DNA from: Gammaproteobacteria bacterium
GTDB taxonomy: Bacteria > Pseudomonadota > Gammaproteobacteria > Xanthomonadales > SZUA-36
Direction: 5' to 3'
Length of the DNA stretch: 64,000 nt
Assembly: GCA_024279945.1 (NCBI GenBank)
Contig: JAJRRA010000054.1
Location: forward strand, 32,114 to 96,113
Below, piece by piece: positions 35,802 to 45,584 of the stretch. The notes beneath the pieces were generated by a model. That model saw only the letters and a program-made list of their open reading frames with translations. It was not told the DNA's origin and ran no database searches. The first letter of the stretch is position 1; each line of letters starts with the position of its first letter. A program made the translations under genes and the position numbers.

Positions 35802-36608
35802 ATGGGTATTCTCGCGGGCAAAGTTGCACTGGTGACCGGAGCAGGTAATGAGAATGGCATCGGATTTGGCGCCTGCCGCAGCCTGGTGAAAGCAGGGGCC
35901 AGGGTCGTCGTTACCGATCTGGTTCGTGGGCAGGCCGACCAGGAGCGGCTGGATGCCCGTGTTGGCGAACTCATCGCTGGTGGAGGGGAAGCGATTGCCT
36001 GTGCACTGGATGTAACGGACCCGCAACAGGCAAGCACCGTTGTTGATCACACGGTGGAACGGATGGAAAGGCTCGATATCGTGTTCAACAATGCCGGTTA
36101 CCCGGGCGGCGTGGGGCCGTTTCTGGACTTGACGGACGAGCAGTTCAACACCAGTTGGGCAGTCAACCTGATGGGCATTGTCAATGTCTGCCGGGCGGTG
36201 ATTCCACGGATGCGGACACAGGGCGGCGGAGCCATCATCAACAATTCCTCCCTGGCCGGTCTGGGCACAATTACGCGATTTGCCGGCTATTCTGCGAGCA
36301 AGTTCGCCGTCATCGGGCTGACCAAGGTGCTGGCGGTGGAATTTGGCGAGGACAACATCCGGGTCAACGCGGTCTGCCCCGGCGCGGTCTGGACGGATAT
36401 GGGACAGGCGGAAGTCGAGTTCTTTCGTCAGCCCGGACAAAACTTCGAGGAAGCTCGCCAGGAAGCGGTGCAGGGCGTGCCGTTGCAGCGCCGCTGGGCC
36501 GAACCGGGCGAAATCGGCGACGCGGTCGTCTACCTCGGCAGCGATCTGGCTTCGTATGTAACGGGTGTCGCTCTGCCCATCGCCGGCGGATTGGCGCCCG
36601 GTCTGTAG
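35802..36608 (+). CDS. Short-chain dehydrogenase/reductase (SDR)
   Basis: A 268-residue SDR with TGAGNENGIGFG cofactor loop, NNAG, INNSSLAG catalytic Ser region, YSASK catalytic Tyr-Lys pair and NAVCPGAVWTDMG. It is the closest relative in the window of the SDR at 5646-6449: both share the MGQ segment after the PG motif and a PIAGG/PVAGG ending. It heads the plus-strand unit SDR, aminotransferase, MFS carrier, acyl-CoA dehydrogenase, with gaps of 13, 2 and 54 bp. Probably oxidises an alcohol intermediate of that pathway. Confidence 0.9.
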   Translation: MGILAGKVALVTGAGNENGIGFGACRSLVKAGARVVVTDLVRGQADQERLDARVGELIAGGGEAIACALDVTDPQQASTVVDHTVERMERLDIVFNNAGYPGGVGPFLDLTDEQFNTSWAVNLMGIVNVCRAVIPRMRTQGGGAIINNSSLAGLGTITRFAGYSASKFAVIGLTKVLAVEFGEDNIRVNAVCPGAVWTDMGQAEVEFFRQPGQNFEEARQEAVQGVPLQRRWAEPGEIGDAVVYLGSDLASYVTGVALPIAGGLAPGL

Positions 36609-36621
36609 CAGGGATGGTGCG

Positions 36622-37950
36622 GTGACAGACACCAACTCACGAAAACATTTTGAACGTGCCCGGCAGGTCATTCCCGGCGGCGTCCAAAGCAACTACCGCA
36701 AAAGCCCGTATCATGTTCCCGTCTATTTTTCGCATGGCAAAGGCGCCCGCCTGTACGACATCGACGGCAAGGAGTACATCGATTATTCGCTCTGTTACGG
36801 CCCGGCGATTCTCGGACACAGCAATGAGCATCTTCGCCGGGCGCTCGTCAGGCAAGCGAGCAAGATGTACAGTAGCGGGGTCAATACGTTGGAATACACG
36901 GCGGCCGCAAAGATTTGCCGGCATGTCCCCTGCGCAGAACAGGTTCGCTTCGCCTGTAGCGGCACCGAGGCTGTCTACAACGCCCTGCGCGTCGCGCGCG
37001 CCTACACCGGGCGCAACATGGTGGTGCGCTTCAACGGTCACTACAACGGCTGCCTGGATTCGCTGATCGGCGGTATCGTGCAGGACATCGGCTGTCCGGT
37101 ACCGGTCGACGGGGAGCGCGGTGACGATACTTTTTCACAGTTGAGCAACACGCTGGGACGCGCAAAACACGCGTTTCATGATTCCTACATGATCGAATGG
37201 AACGACCTGGAAGCGCTGGACACGTTGCTGCGGCAATACGGTGACGACATCGCGGCGCTCTACATGGAACCGGTCATGATCAACCTCAACGGCTGCCTGC
37301 CGGAGCCGGGTTACCTGGAGGGTGTGCGTGAGCTGTGTACACGCCACGGTGTGGTACTGATCTTCGATGAGGTCGTCACGGGTTTTCGCATGGGGCTTGG
37401 CGGTGCTCAGGCCCATTTCGGCGTCATCCCGGACATGGCGATATTCGCCAAGGCCATGGGTGGAGGGGTTCCGGTCTCGGCGTTCTGCGGCAAGCGGGAA
37501 ATCATGGATGTCATCACGCGGACCGAGGTTATCGCGGCGGGAACCTACAATGGCCACCCACTGGCCATGGCGGCGGTAATTGCGACCATCGAAGAACTGG
37601 AGAAGGACGACGGCGCGGCCTTCGAGCGGATCAACACCCTGGGTAACGTCCTGGCGGATCGCTTGCGTGACCGGTTCAGGCGCCACGGTGTTCCGCTGAT
37701 TTTGCAGGGTTTCCCGGGAGCCTGGACCATCGCCTATTCGGAGGCCGGAAAAATAATCAACCACCGGGATTCGGTAGAGCAAGGCGACACATGGGCGAAA
37801 GGGCTGCTTTTCTCTGAGCTGATGAGTAAGTACGGTGTCATCGTACAGGCGAGATTTTGTACTTCTGCCGCCCATACCGACAGCGAAGTCGACGAGACCC
37901 TGCAATGTGCCGACAAGGCCATAGAAGAATTCAAAATCGAGACTGGATAG
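36622..37950 (+). CDS. Class-III aminotransferase, glutamate-1-semialdehyde aminomutase-like
   Basis: A 442-residue PLP enzyme of the HemL-like branch of class-III aminotransferases. N-terminal ARQVIPGGVQSNYR and DIDGKEYIDY are typical. The PLP motifs are FDEVVTGFRMG and the Schiff-base lysine K277 in FAKAMGGG. GTG 36622 is chosen since it begins just before the conserved HFERARQVIPGG and lies 13 bp after the SDR stop. A role in haem synthesis is unlikely here because of the operon context (SDR, carrier, acyl-CoA dehydrogenase) and a non-canonical C-terminus; transamination of an amino-acid-like or amine intermediate is more likely. Confidence 0.85.
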   Translation: MTDTNSRKHFERARQVIPGGVQSNYRKSPYHVPVYFSHGKGARLYDIDGKEYIDYSLCYGPAILGHSNEHLRRALVRQASKMYSSGVNTLEYTAAAKICRHVPCAEQVRFACSGTEAVYNALRVARAYTGRNMVVRFNGHYNGCLDSLIGGIVQDIGCPVPVDGERGDDTFSQLSNTLGRAKHAFHDSYMIEWNDLEALDTLLRQYGDDIAALYMEPVMINLNGCLPEPGYLEGVRELCTRHGVVLIFDEVVTGFRMGLGGAQAHFGVIPDMAIFAKAMGGGVPVSAFCGKREIMDVITRTEVIAAGTYNGHPLAMAAVIATIEELEKDDGAAFERINTLGNVLADRLRDRFRRHGVPLILQGFPGAWTIAYSEAGKIINHRDSVEQGDTWAKGLLFSELMSKYGVIVQARFCTSAAHTDSEVDETLQCADKAIEEFKIETG

Positions 37951-37952
37951 CG

Positions 37953-39143
37953 GTGGGCGCGGGCACAGATTCTAATTCAGAACAGACTGACGGTAACCGC
38001 CCCGTTGAAGTCCTTGCGGTAATACTGCTCGCCTGCGCGGGCGCGTCCATCTTCCTGGTGGAACCACTGTTTCTCGGCACCGCCGCCGACGCCATGGGTC
38101 TGAGCCACGGGCAGACCGGTTTGTTAGCTGGGATTGAACTGACAGGTACAGCCATCGGATCGGTTGCTGCCGTATTCTGGATTCGGCATGTCAATTGGCG
38201 GACTGCAGCCTATTTTTCTCTCGGCATAATCATCAGCGGCAATTTTCTATCGGGCACGACAGATCAACTCAACGACCTGTTCGTCATTCGCTTTTTAACG
38301 GGCCTGCTTGGAGAAAGCACCACTCTGGGTATCGCCCTGATGCTCATCAGCAGGATGCACAATACGGACAAGCTGTTTGGGCTCGTTATCGCGAGTGAGG
38401 TTGGGCTGTCAGTGCTGGCCATGTTGTTCATACCCGGCCTGATCGAGACCGGGGGAATCAGTGGGGTGCTGACACCATTGGCCGTGTTTGCCATTCTGGT
38501 TCTCGCAGTCGTCCCAGGGATACCTGTTGGGGTGGCCGAGCGGAGTCGTACCGATGCGGAGGATGAAACGTATCTTGTGTTCCCTGTTTTCCTGGCGCTG
38601 GGCGTGCTGCTTGTATGGTCTCTGGGTGTTGGGGCCGTGTGGGCATTCATTGAACGCATTGGCTCGCTTGCGCATATTGAATTAGCCGCAGTCGGTACCG
38701 CGCTGGCCATTGGCGCCAGCGTGGGGCTGTGCGGTGCATTGCTCGCGGTTGTGGCCGGCAAGTTCTGGGGCAGGCTGCCTTTGTTCACGCTTGCCATGGC
38801 CGGGCAGATCACCGCCCTTCTCATGCTGGCAAAAGCTGTTAACTGGATATCGTTCACCTTGGCTGTAACCTTGCTCAGCCTGTCATGGAATTTTGCACTT
38901 CCATTTCTGCTGGGGACGATAGCGGCGTATGACAAAGCCAGGCGGTTCATTGTACTGGTCATCGCCGCTCAAGGCCTGGGCGTCGCCATTGGTCCGCTCA
39001 TTGCCGGTCATCTGAGTGACCGCATGGGGCTCGCTGCAGTCAGCTATTTCGGAATAGTGGCGTGCATCGTCAGCGTCTGCATGCTCATTGCGACCTTCGT
39101 TATTGCGAACAAATCAACGGCCATGGTAACGCAAAGGCATTAA
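37953..39143 (+). CDS. MFS transporter (paralogue 3 of 4)
   Basis: A 396-residue major-facilitator carrier with about 12 helices. It belongs to the same subfamily as the carriers at 7875, 15918 and 45585: FLVEPLFLGTAADAMGL near the N-terminus, AVWAFIERIG in the middle, and a SWNFALPFLLG helix near 300. The start is GTG 37953, 2 bp after the aminotransferase stop, so the two are translationally linked. Carrier for the compound degraded by this operon; direction unknown. Confidence 0.87.
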   Translation: MGAGTDSNSEQTDGNRPVEVLAVILLACAGASIFLVEPLFLGTAADAMGLSHGQTGLLAGIELTGTAIGSVAAVFWIRHVNWRTAAYFSLGIIISGNFLSGTTDQLNDLFVIRFLTGLLGESTTLGIALMLISRMHNTDKLFGLVIASEVGLSVLAMLFIPGLIETGGISGVLTPLAVFAILVLAVVPGIPVGVAERSRTDAEDETYLVFPVFLALGVLLVWSLGVGAVWAFIERIGSLAHIELAAVGTALAIGASVGLCGALLAVVAGKFWGRLPLFTLAMAGQITALLMLAKAVNWISFTLAVTLLSLSWNFALPFLLGTIAAYDKARRFIVLVIAAQGLGVAIGPLIAGHLSDRMGLAAVSYFGIVACIVSVCMLIATFVIANKSTAMVTQRH

Positions 39144-39197
39144 TCACGGCTTGCAGCAGTCGCCCGGACTGCATGCATTTTTATGATGAGGTGAATT

Positions 39198-40460
39198 GTG
39201 AATTTCAGTCATTCCCCGCAAGTAGAAAGCCTGCGCACCCAGGTGCGCGATTTCATGGACGATTACATCGTCCCCCGTATCGCGCTGTACAACGAGGAAG
39301 TGCGTGCGGGTACATTTCCGGTGTCGTTCATGGAAGACCTCAAGGCGCTGGCCCGATCCGAAGGCTTGTGGAACCTGTTTCTGCCCGGGCTGCGGGACGA
39401 TGAGCCGGGTACCCGGCTCAGCAACCTGGAATATGCCCCACTCGCAGAGATCATGGGCCGCGTGGGCTGGGCCTCCGAGGCATTCAACTGCAATGCGCCG
39501 GACACCGGCAACATGGAGCTGTTGCATATGTTCGCCACACCGGAGCAGCGGGAGGAATGGCTGGTGCCGTTGCTCAACGGTGAGATCCGATCGGCCTTTG
39601 CGATGACCGAACCGGACGTGGCTTCTTCCGACGCCACCAACATTACGACCGAGATTCGGCGGGAAGGCAACGAGTATGTGATCAACAGCCGCAAATGGTT
39701 TATCACCAACGCAGCCCACCCGAACTGCCGGCTCATTATTCTGATGGGCAAAACCAATCCCCATGCCGACTCCCGCAAACAGCAAAGCATGATCCTGGTC
39801 CCGCGACTGACTGAAGGCGTGGAAGTTGTCCGTAATATCAACATCATGAACCATTACTCACCGGAAGGTCATTGCGAAATCATATTCCGTAATGTGCGGG
39901 TGCCGGTCAGCAATCTGCTGGGCGAGGAGGGCAGTGGTTTTGCCCTGGCGCAGGCGCGCCTGGGGCCTGGCCGGATTCACCACTGCATGCGTTCCATCGG
40001 TGCGGCCGAACTGGCTCTGGAGCTGATGGTTGAGCGCTCGCAGGAACGTAAAACCTTTGGCAGGTATCTGCACGAACATGGCGCTGTCGCCGAATGGATC
40101 GCCCGGTCACGTATTGAGATCGACCAGGCGCGGCTGTTGGTGCTCAAGACCGCCTGGATGATTGACCGCCTGGGCGCCAGGGCGGCACGCAAGGAAATCT
40201 CCATGATCAAGGCCCTGGTACCCATGTTGCACACCACGGTTTGCGACCGGGCGATGCAGACCTTTGGCGCCATGGGCATCAGTCCGGATACGCCGCTGGC
40301 GGATCACTGGACCTGGGGAAGGGCCTTGCGCTTTGCCGACGGGCCGGATGAAGTTCACCTGCAGTCCATCGCGCGAATGGAAATCAAGGGGAGCAAGGAA
40401 ACATTTGGCGCGACGGCGGCCTATCTGACCCCGCCGGAATGTTACTCCGCCGTCAAGTAG
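39198..40460 (+). CDS. Acyl-CoA dehydrogenase, ACAD10/ACAD11-like
   Basis: A 420-residue FAD-dependent acyl-CoA dehydrogenase. FAD/substrate motifs FAMTEPDVASSDATNI and KWFITNAAHP are present. The C-terminal half (GPGRIHHCMR, RSRIEIDQARLLVLK, ALRFADGPDEVHL) is strikingly like the dehydrogenase domain of animal ACAD11/ACAD10 and of bacterial LvaC, which act with an APH-type kinase on 4-hydroxyacyl-CoA. An APH-type kinase and a HAD protein, the other two ACAD10 domains, are encoded at 49446-51195. The start is GTG 39198 after GATGAGG. Its stop overlaps that of the convergent oxidoreductase by 8 bp. Confidence 0.88.
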   Translation: MNFSHSPQVESLRTQVRDFMDDYIVPRIALYNEEVRAGTFPVSFMEDLKALARSEGLWNLFLPGLRDDEPGTRLSNLEYAPLAEIMGRVGWASEAFNCNAPDTGNMELLHMFATPEQREEWLVPLLNGEIRSAFAMTEPDVASSDATNITTEIRREGNEYVINSRKWFITNAAHPNCRLIILMGKTNPHADSRKQQSMILVPRLTEGVEVVRNINIMNHYSPEGHCEIIFRNVRVPVSNLLGEEGSGFALAQARLGPGRIHHCMRSIGAAELALELMVERSQERKTFGRYLHEHGAVAEWIARSRIEIDQARLLVLKTAWMIDRLGARAARKEISMIKALVPMLHTTVCDRAMQTFGAMGISPDTPLADHWTWGRALRFADGPDEVHLQSIARMEIKGSKETFGATAAYLTPPECYSAVK

Positions 40461-43400
40461 AGCAACTTGTGCGTTCACGGGAATCAACGGCTGAAGCCTT
40501 GTCTTCCCGAAATGCTTTCCACAGCATATCAGCATTTTGTCCGGACTCGGCCACACTCTGTTCCTTCACGCAGCCAAAGCCACGGATGGCGTCAGGCAAT
40601 GAGGCAATCTGCACGGCGATGTCATAGTTTTCCTCGTTCAGTCCTTCGAGCAGGCGATACATGTCGTTTTCATAATCCTTGATCAGGGCTCTTTCGCCGC
40701 GCCGCTCGGCTGACCAGGAGAAAATGTCCAGCGGAGTGCCGCGCAGCGGCTTCAACTTTGCCAGAATACGGAGAATCCCCATCATCCACGGGCCAAAGGT
40801 CCGCTTGTGCGGCCGTGCATCGGCGCCTTTACGGCCCGGCAGCATGGGTGGCGCCATGTGAAAGTGGAACCGGATATCCCCCTCAAATTCCCGGCGTACG
40901 GCGTTCAGGAATTCGCCGTTGGTGTAAAGTCTCGCCACTTCGTATTCGTCTTTATACGCCATCAGTTTCGCATAGTATCTGGCTACTGCCCGGGTAAGGC
41001 GCTGGTCCGGGCCGGTATCTCTCCGGCGTACATCATCGACCAGGCGGCTGTAACGGTCCGCATAAACTGCATTCTGGTAGTCACAAAGCCACGCCCGCTG
41101 TCTTTCAATCAACTCCCGGAGACTCTGTGGCGGTTCCAGTGTAACAACTTTGCTGCGGCGACCGGGCAGGAGGTTGGAAAACGCGACCAGGTCTTGGGCA
41201 GCCAGTCGTCCCAGTCTGAATGCTGAAAGATTGAAATCAACCTTGACGCCATTGAGTCTGATCGCACTTTCAAGGGCTTCTGCGGAGATTGGCAGCAAGC
41301 CCGTCTGAAAGGCATACCCCACCAGCATCAGGTTGGAGGCGATGGTATCGCCCATCAGGCTCAGCGCCCAGGCTGAAAAGTCATGGCTGTGCACCCGGTC
41401 CGTCCCGGCCTGTGCCCTGATGGCCTCGAGAAATTCCACTTCCCGGAAGTCCATGTCAGGATTGAGTTGAAATGCGCCGGTTGGCACCACAGTCGTGTTC
41501 ACCACCACATGCGTGCTGCCGCTTTCCATGGTGTCGAGCGTATCGGTGGCTCCACTCACAATGAGATCACAGCCCAGCAGCAGATTGGCTTCAGCCGTGC
41601 CGATTCTGGTTGCACCGATAGCCTCCGGGTTGTTGGCCAGCCTCAGGTGGCTGGTGACGGCGCCGCCTTTCTGCGCCAGCCCGGTCATGTTATACGCCGA
41701 CGAGGCCTTGTGGTCCATGTGCGCGGCCATGCCCAGTATGGCCGACACGGTGGTCACACCGGTACCGCCAATACCCGTGAGTAATATGCTGTACGGGGTT
41801 TCAAGACCGGGCAAGTCCGGCATGGCCAGTTGGCTGAACAGATCGTCATCCAGGCTCGGGCTGGCGGGCTTGCGGAGTGCGCCACCGATTATGCTGACGA
41901 ATGACGGGCAAAAGCCATTGACGCAACTGTAATCCTTGTTGCAGTTCGACTGATCGATTCGCCGCTTGCGCCCGTGCTCCGTTTCCACCGGTTGGATGCT
42001 GACGCAATTGGACTGCCGGGAGCAGTCGCCACAACCCTCACATACGGCGGAATTGATGAAGATCCTGCGTTCGGGGTCCTCCAATTGACCACGCTTCCTG
42101 CGTCTGCGTTTTTCGGCTGCGCATACCTGGTCGTATACGATGACGGTCGTACCGCTGATTTCCCGCAGTTCCCGTTGCACCGCATCCAGCTCGTCGCGAT
42201 GGCGAATCGAAATACCGCCCGGCAGGCTGTAGCCCTTTTTGTACTTGTCTATATCGTCTGAAACCAGCACGACTTTCCTGGCGCCTTCGGCAATGATCTG
42301 CCGCACGATTTCGTCTACACCAATATTTGCGGTTGCCTTGGTCGGCTGACCACCAGTCATGGCAGTGGCGTCGTTGTAGAGGATTTTGTAGGTGATATTG
42401 ACTCCGGCATCGATGGCCGCGCGAATACTCATGTACCCGGAATGGAAGTATGTGCCGTCACCAATGTTCTGAAAAATGTGCGCCACATCGGTGAATGGGG
42501 CGATGCCGATCCAGTTGCCGCCTTCTCCGCCCATCTGTGTCGGTGGCAGGTTATGCCGATCCATCCAGATTGCCATGGTGTTACACCCGATTCCGCACAG
42601 GGCCAGGCTGCCGTCAGGCACCTTCGTGGATGTATTGTGCGGACAGCCGGAACAAAAGTAGGGCGTACGGGCAATGCCCTCGGGCGGGTTCGCGTTTTCA
42701 CGCCGAAGCCTCGCTTGTATCGTTTCCTGCCGGGCTGCCATGCGGTGGTCCATTGCGCCCAGCGCCTCCAGCCGGTCCGCAATCAGCCTGGCCAGCGCCA
42801 GCGGGTCTATCTGAACGTCCGATGGCTGCAGGATGGTGCCGTCAACGTCGGTTTTGCCGGTGATTCGCGGGCGTTTCACCAGCTTGTACAGGGCATCTTT
42901 CAGTTGCGGCTCGATAAAGGCGCGCTTTTCTTCTACCACCAGCAGCTCATCATAATCAGCGCCGAAATCAGTCAATCCGGCCTGCTCCACCGGCCAGATC
43001 ATGCCGATTTTATACACACCGATACCGCATGCCGAAGCGGCTTGTACATCGAGCCCAAGAAAACTCAGGGCCTGCATCAGGTCGAGATAGGCCTTGCCGG
43101 CGGAGATGATTCCCAGCCTGCGCGGGGAACCGTGCACCACGATCCGGTCGATTCCGTTCGCCCTGGCGAATGCCTGGGCCGCCGGCAGACGGAACCGCTG
43201 CACCAGCTTGTCCCATCCGGATGGATCGAATGCAAGCCGGGTATTGAGGCCGCCAGGCGGCAAGGAGATATTTTCCGGAGTCTCGATCCGGATGGTTTCC
43301 GCCACGTCGACGGTGGCCGTGTTTTCCACGGTCTCATTGACGCATTTGATGCCGACCCACAAGCCGCTGTAGCGGCTCATGGCGATGCCTTGCAGGCCAA

Positions 43401-43944
43401 ATTCAAGGTAATCCGATATGGTGGCCGGGTAGAGAATGGGTATGGAGTGCGCGGCGACGGCCTGGTCACTTTGGTGCGCGGTCGTCGATGACTTGCCCGG
43501 GTGGTCGTCACCAAACACGAGCAATACACCGCCATACTGTGACGCGCCGGCCAGGTTGCCGTGCCGGATGGCGTCACCGGCGCGGTCTACTCCGGGACCC
43601 TTTCCATACCAGATGCCGGTGATGCCGTCGCAGCGGGGTTCGGGTAACAGCGTGACTTGCTGGCTACCCCATACGGCTGTCGCAGCCACCTCTTCGTTGA
43701 CAGCCGGGTGAAAGGTAATTTCATGCTCGGTGAGCAGGCGCCGGGTACGCCCTAGCTCCATATCGTAGGTGCCCAGCGGCGAGCCGCGATAGCCTGAAAT
43801 AAACGTGGCCGTGTTGAGCCCGGCTGCGCGATCGATCGCGCGCTGCATGAGCGGTATGCGCACCAGCGCCTGGGTCCCTGACAGGAGCAGTCGGCCACCG
43901 GGTAAGATGTATTTGTCGTCGAGCTGAACTTCGCGCAATGGCAT
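40453..43944 (-). CDS. Indolepyruvate:ferredoxin oxidoreductase, fused alpha and beta subunits
   Basis: A 1163-residue TPP- and Fe-S-dependent 2-ketoacid oxidoreductase that decarboxylates aryl pyruvates to acyl-CoA. The N-terminal pyrimidine-binding part (FISGYRGSPLGTYDMEL, FGDDHPGKSS) precedes the TPP-binding core (FCSGCPHNTSTKVP, GIGCNTMAIWMDRH, GGEGGNWIG). Next are two Cys-rich cluster motifs (CEGCGDCSRQSNC and CNKDYSCVNGFC) and the gamma-type domain (GIGGTGVTTVSAILGMAAH). Single-chain forms of about 1160 residues are normal in proteobacteria. ATG 43944 is 4 bp after the SDR stop. Its context suggests use in aromatic or branched amino-acid-like carbon breakdown. Confidence 0.93.
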   Translation of the reverse strand: MPLREVQLDDKYILPGGRLLLSGTQALVRIPLMQRAIDRAAGLNTATFISGYRGSPLGTYDMELGRTRRLLTEHEITFHPAVNEEVAATAVWGSQQVTLLPEPRCDGITGIWYGKGPGVDRAGDAIRHGNLAGASQYGGVLLVFGDDHPGKSSTTAHQSDQAVAAHSIPILYPATISDYLEFGLQGIAMSRYSGLWVGIKCVNETVENTATVDVAETIRIETPENISLPPGGLNTRLAFDPSGWDKLVQRFRLPAAQAFARANGIDRIVVHGSPRRLGIISAGKAYLDLMQALSFLGLDVQAASACGIGVYKIGMIWPVEQAGLTDFGADYDELLVVEEKRAFIEPQLKDALYKLVKRPRITGKTDVDGTILQPSDVQIDPLALARLIADRLEALGAMDHRMAARQETIQARLRRENANPPEGIARTPYFCSGCPHNTSTKVPDGSLALCGIGCNTMAIWMDRHNLPPTQMGGEGGNWIGIAPFTDVAHIFQNIGDGTYFHSGYMSIRAAIDAGVNITYKILYNDATAMTGGQPTKATANIGVDEIVRQIIAEGARKVVLVSDDIDKYKKGYSLPGGISIRHRDELDAVQRELREISGTTVIVYDQVCAAEKRRRRKRGQLEDPERRIFINSAVCEGCGDCSRQSNCVSIQPVETEHGRKRRIDQSNCNKDYSCVNGFCPSFVSIIGGALRKPASPSLDDDLFSQLAMPDLPGLETPYSILLTGIGGTGVTTVSAILGMAAHMDHKASSAYNMTGLAQKGGAVTSHLRLANNPEAIGATRIGTAEANLLLGCDLIVSGATDTLDTMESGSTHVVVNTTVVPTGAFQLNPDMDFREVEFLEAIRAQAGTDRVHSHDFSAWALSLMGDTIASNLMLVGYAFQTGLLPISAEALESAIRLNGVKVDFNLSAFRLGRLAAQDLVAFSNLLPGRRSKVVTLEPPQSLRELIERQRAWLCDYQNAVYADRYSRLVDDVRRRDTGPDQRLTRAVARYYAKLMAYKDEYEVARLYTNGEFLNAVRREFEGDIRFHFHMAPPMLPGRKGADARPHKRTFGPWMMGILRILAKLKPLRGTPLDIFSWSAERRGERALIKDYENDMYRLLEGLNEENYDIAVQIASLPDAIRGFGCVKEQSVAESGQNADMLWKAFREDKASAVDSRERTSCST

Positions 43945-43948
43945 TGGT

Positions 43949-44731
43949 TCAGCGTTGTCGAGTCCGAAAAGCTTCCAGGGCAAGTTCGAGCGATTGCACG
44001 CTGGTACCCGCAAACAGCCCGCCATCCAGATGGAGAGCATGCCCCGTGACCATGGCGCAGTCACCGGCGACGAGGAACTGAATGGCGGCGGCGACCTCAT
44101 CGGCCGTTGCCAGCCGGTTGATCGGCTGAAACATCTCGATCATGGCGACTTCGTCCTCGGGTGCCACGTCATCGTCCATCATTGGCGTCGCAACACCGGT
44201 TGGACAGACTGCGTTGACCCGAATTCCGCGCGGCGCCAGTTCGAGTGCCGCGGTCTTGGTGATGCCGATCATCGACCATTTCGAAGCCCCGTAGGATGCA
44301 AATCCGGGGAACCCAAGCACCCCGGCCATCGATGAAGTGTTGACGATGGCGCCGCCGGCGGGCATGTGATCGACGACGTGCTTGATGCCGAAAACGGCGC
44401 CCATGAGATTGACATCGAATTGAAGCCGGTAGTCCTCGTAGACCTGTTCTGATATTGTCCCGGCACCGATCGCGATTCCCGCATTGTTCACCAGGATGTC
44501 GATCCTGCCATAGTGCTGTGCCGCACGGTCGAGCAGGGCGGCGACCTGCGACTCATCTGCGACATCGGTATGGACGAACAAGCCATCCAGGTCTTCAGCC
44601 TTTGCGGATCCGTCCGCAATATCGGCGATCACAACCTGTGCCCCTGCGGCGTGAAATCGCTGAGCGGTAGCGAGGCCGATGCCCGAAGCACCACCGGTTA
44701 TGACCGCAATTTTGCCATCAAGATCAAACAT
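43949..44731 (-). CDS. Short-chain dehydrogenase/reductase (SDR)
   Basis: A 260-residue classical SDR: TGGASGIGLA cofactor loop, DIAD acid pair after strand 2 (NAD preference), NNAGIAIGAG, VNTSSMAG catalytic Ser, YGASK catalytic Tyr-Lys, NAVCPTGVATPMM. ATG 44731 follows GGAGAAGAG; longer in-frame starts upstream are rejected because the Rossmann strand begins right here. Cotranscribed with the indolepyruvate oxidoreductase gene, 4 bp downstream. A strong three-box operator candidate lies about 120 bp upstream. It resembles 3-hydroxyacid dehydrogenase-type SDRs, but the substrate is unknown. Confidence 0.9.
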   Translation of the reverse strand: MFDLDGKIAVITGGASGIGLATAQRFHAAGAQVVIADIADGSAKAEDLDGLFVHTDVADESQVAALLDRAAQHYGRIDILVNNAGIAIGAGTISEQVYEDYRLQFDVNLMGAVFGIKHVVDHMPAGGAIVNTSSMAGVLGFPGFASYGASKWSMIGITKTAALELAPRGIRVNAVCPTGVATPMMDDDVAPEDEVAMIEMFQPINRLATADEVAAAIQFLVAGDCAMVTGHALHLDGGLFAGTSVQSLELALEAFRTRQR

Positions 44732-44846
44732 CTGCTCTTCTCCTTTTTCCATGATTAACATGCTCGCTGCTCCTGCAGCAGCCTGCTCCGAAAATTTTGC
44801 ACTGTCGTCATTCTGACAGGTCGGCTGAATGGCAACGCCGTGAATG

Positions 44847-44884
44847 GCGGCCAAAGTATCTTCCTTACCGGCCATTTCTGGCCG
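44847..44884 (-). promoter_or_regulatory. Candidate AraC-type operator (site e), three GGCC boxes
   Basis: Read on the minus strand: CGGCC-AGAAA-TGGCC-N16-TTGGCCGC. Plus-strand GGCC cores start at 44849, 44870 and 44880 (spacings 21 and 10). The layout and flanks reproduce site b (6651-6688). It lies between the SDR (minus, 44731) and a membrane-protein gene (plus, 44955). Confidence 0.6.
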
Positions 44885-44954
44885 ATCCGATGCAATCCGA
44901 CTTCAAATTGTTTGGGTTTGCCCTGAATATGACAAAACTAGCTGCAGAGATACC

Positions 44955-45461
44955 ATGGAAAATTCAAGCTCATCAAGAACCTGCGATAGAGATATCGGCA
45001 AGCCCCGTCTGATCATTGGGGGCGCGCTCTTTGTGAGTGGATTTCTCAGCCCCTTGCTGCTGCCACTGGTGACCCGATCGGATCTGCCCGGGAGCTGGAA
45101 AGTTTTCCTGTCGACCGGGCTGCTGGTCGGTTTACCTGAAGTGTTCACGGTATTGGCGGTTGTAGTGTTGGGCAAGCAGGGGTTGGTCATGTTCAAGGAG
45201 AAACTGTTTTCCATGTTGCGCAAACACGTCGCCCCCGCCGCAGTCAGTGTCAGGCGCCATCGCCTCGGTTTGTTCATGTTTCTGGCGCCACTGGCCACGG
45301 GCTGGCTATGGCCCTATTTCGCTCATTTCTTTCCCATACTCTCCAGCAAGCCACTCCTGACGGCAGTCATTCTCGATCTGCTGTTTGCATCGAGTTTCCT
45401 CGTACTGGGGCCTGAATTTTGGGGAAAAATCCGGAGCTTGTTTGTATATGACTATGAATAA
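44955..45461 (+). CDS. Small integral membrane protein, transporter-suffix-like
   Basis: A 168-residue protein with four hydrophobic segments in two similar halves (about 20-90 and 105-165). Each half ends with a short amphipathic tail rich in Lys/Phe (GLVMFKEKLFSML and GPEFWGKIRSLFVYD). This recalls the small 'transporter suffix' proteins found next to or fused to carriers, though I am not certain. ATG 44955 sits close to the hydrophobic part; the upstream frame overlaps the operator. It lies 123 bp before an MFS carrier gene and could act with it. Confidence 0.6.
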   Translation: MENSSSSRTCDRDIGKPRLIIGGALFVSGFLSPLLLPLVTRSDLPGSWKVFLSTGLLVGLPEVFTVLAVVVLGKQGLVMFKEKLFSMLRKHVAPAAVSVRRHRLGLFMFLAPLATGWLWPYFAHFFPILSSKPLLTAVILDLLFASSFLVLGPEFWGKIRSLFVYDYE

Positions 45462-45584
45462 AGCCGGGTTTGAGAGCGGCAACAACAACTTCACGGGTAT
45501 TCGACGCGGCGCTGTACCGGCAGCACCGTCTGGAACCTGGGGTTGAGGTTAAACATTGAAATTTAAACGGACCAACAGAACAGT

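Noticed and set aside
36622..37950. Housekeeping hemL (glutamate-1-semialdehyde aminomutase)
   Set aside because: The C-terminus and the catabolic operon context do not fit haem synthesis; only the general family is supported.
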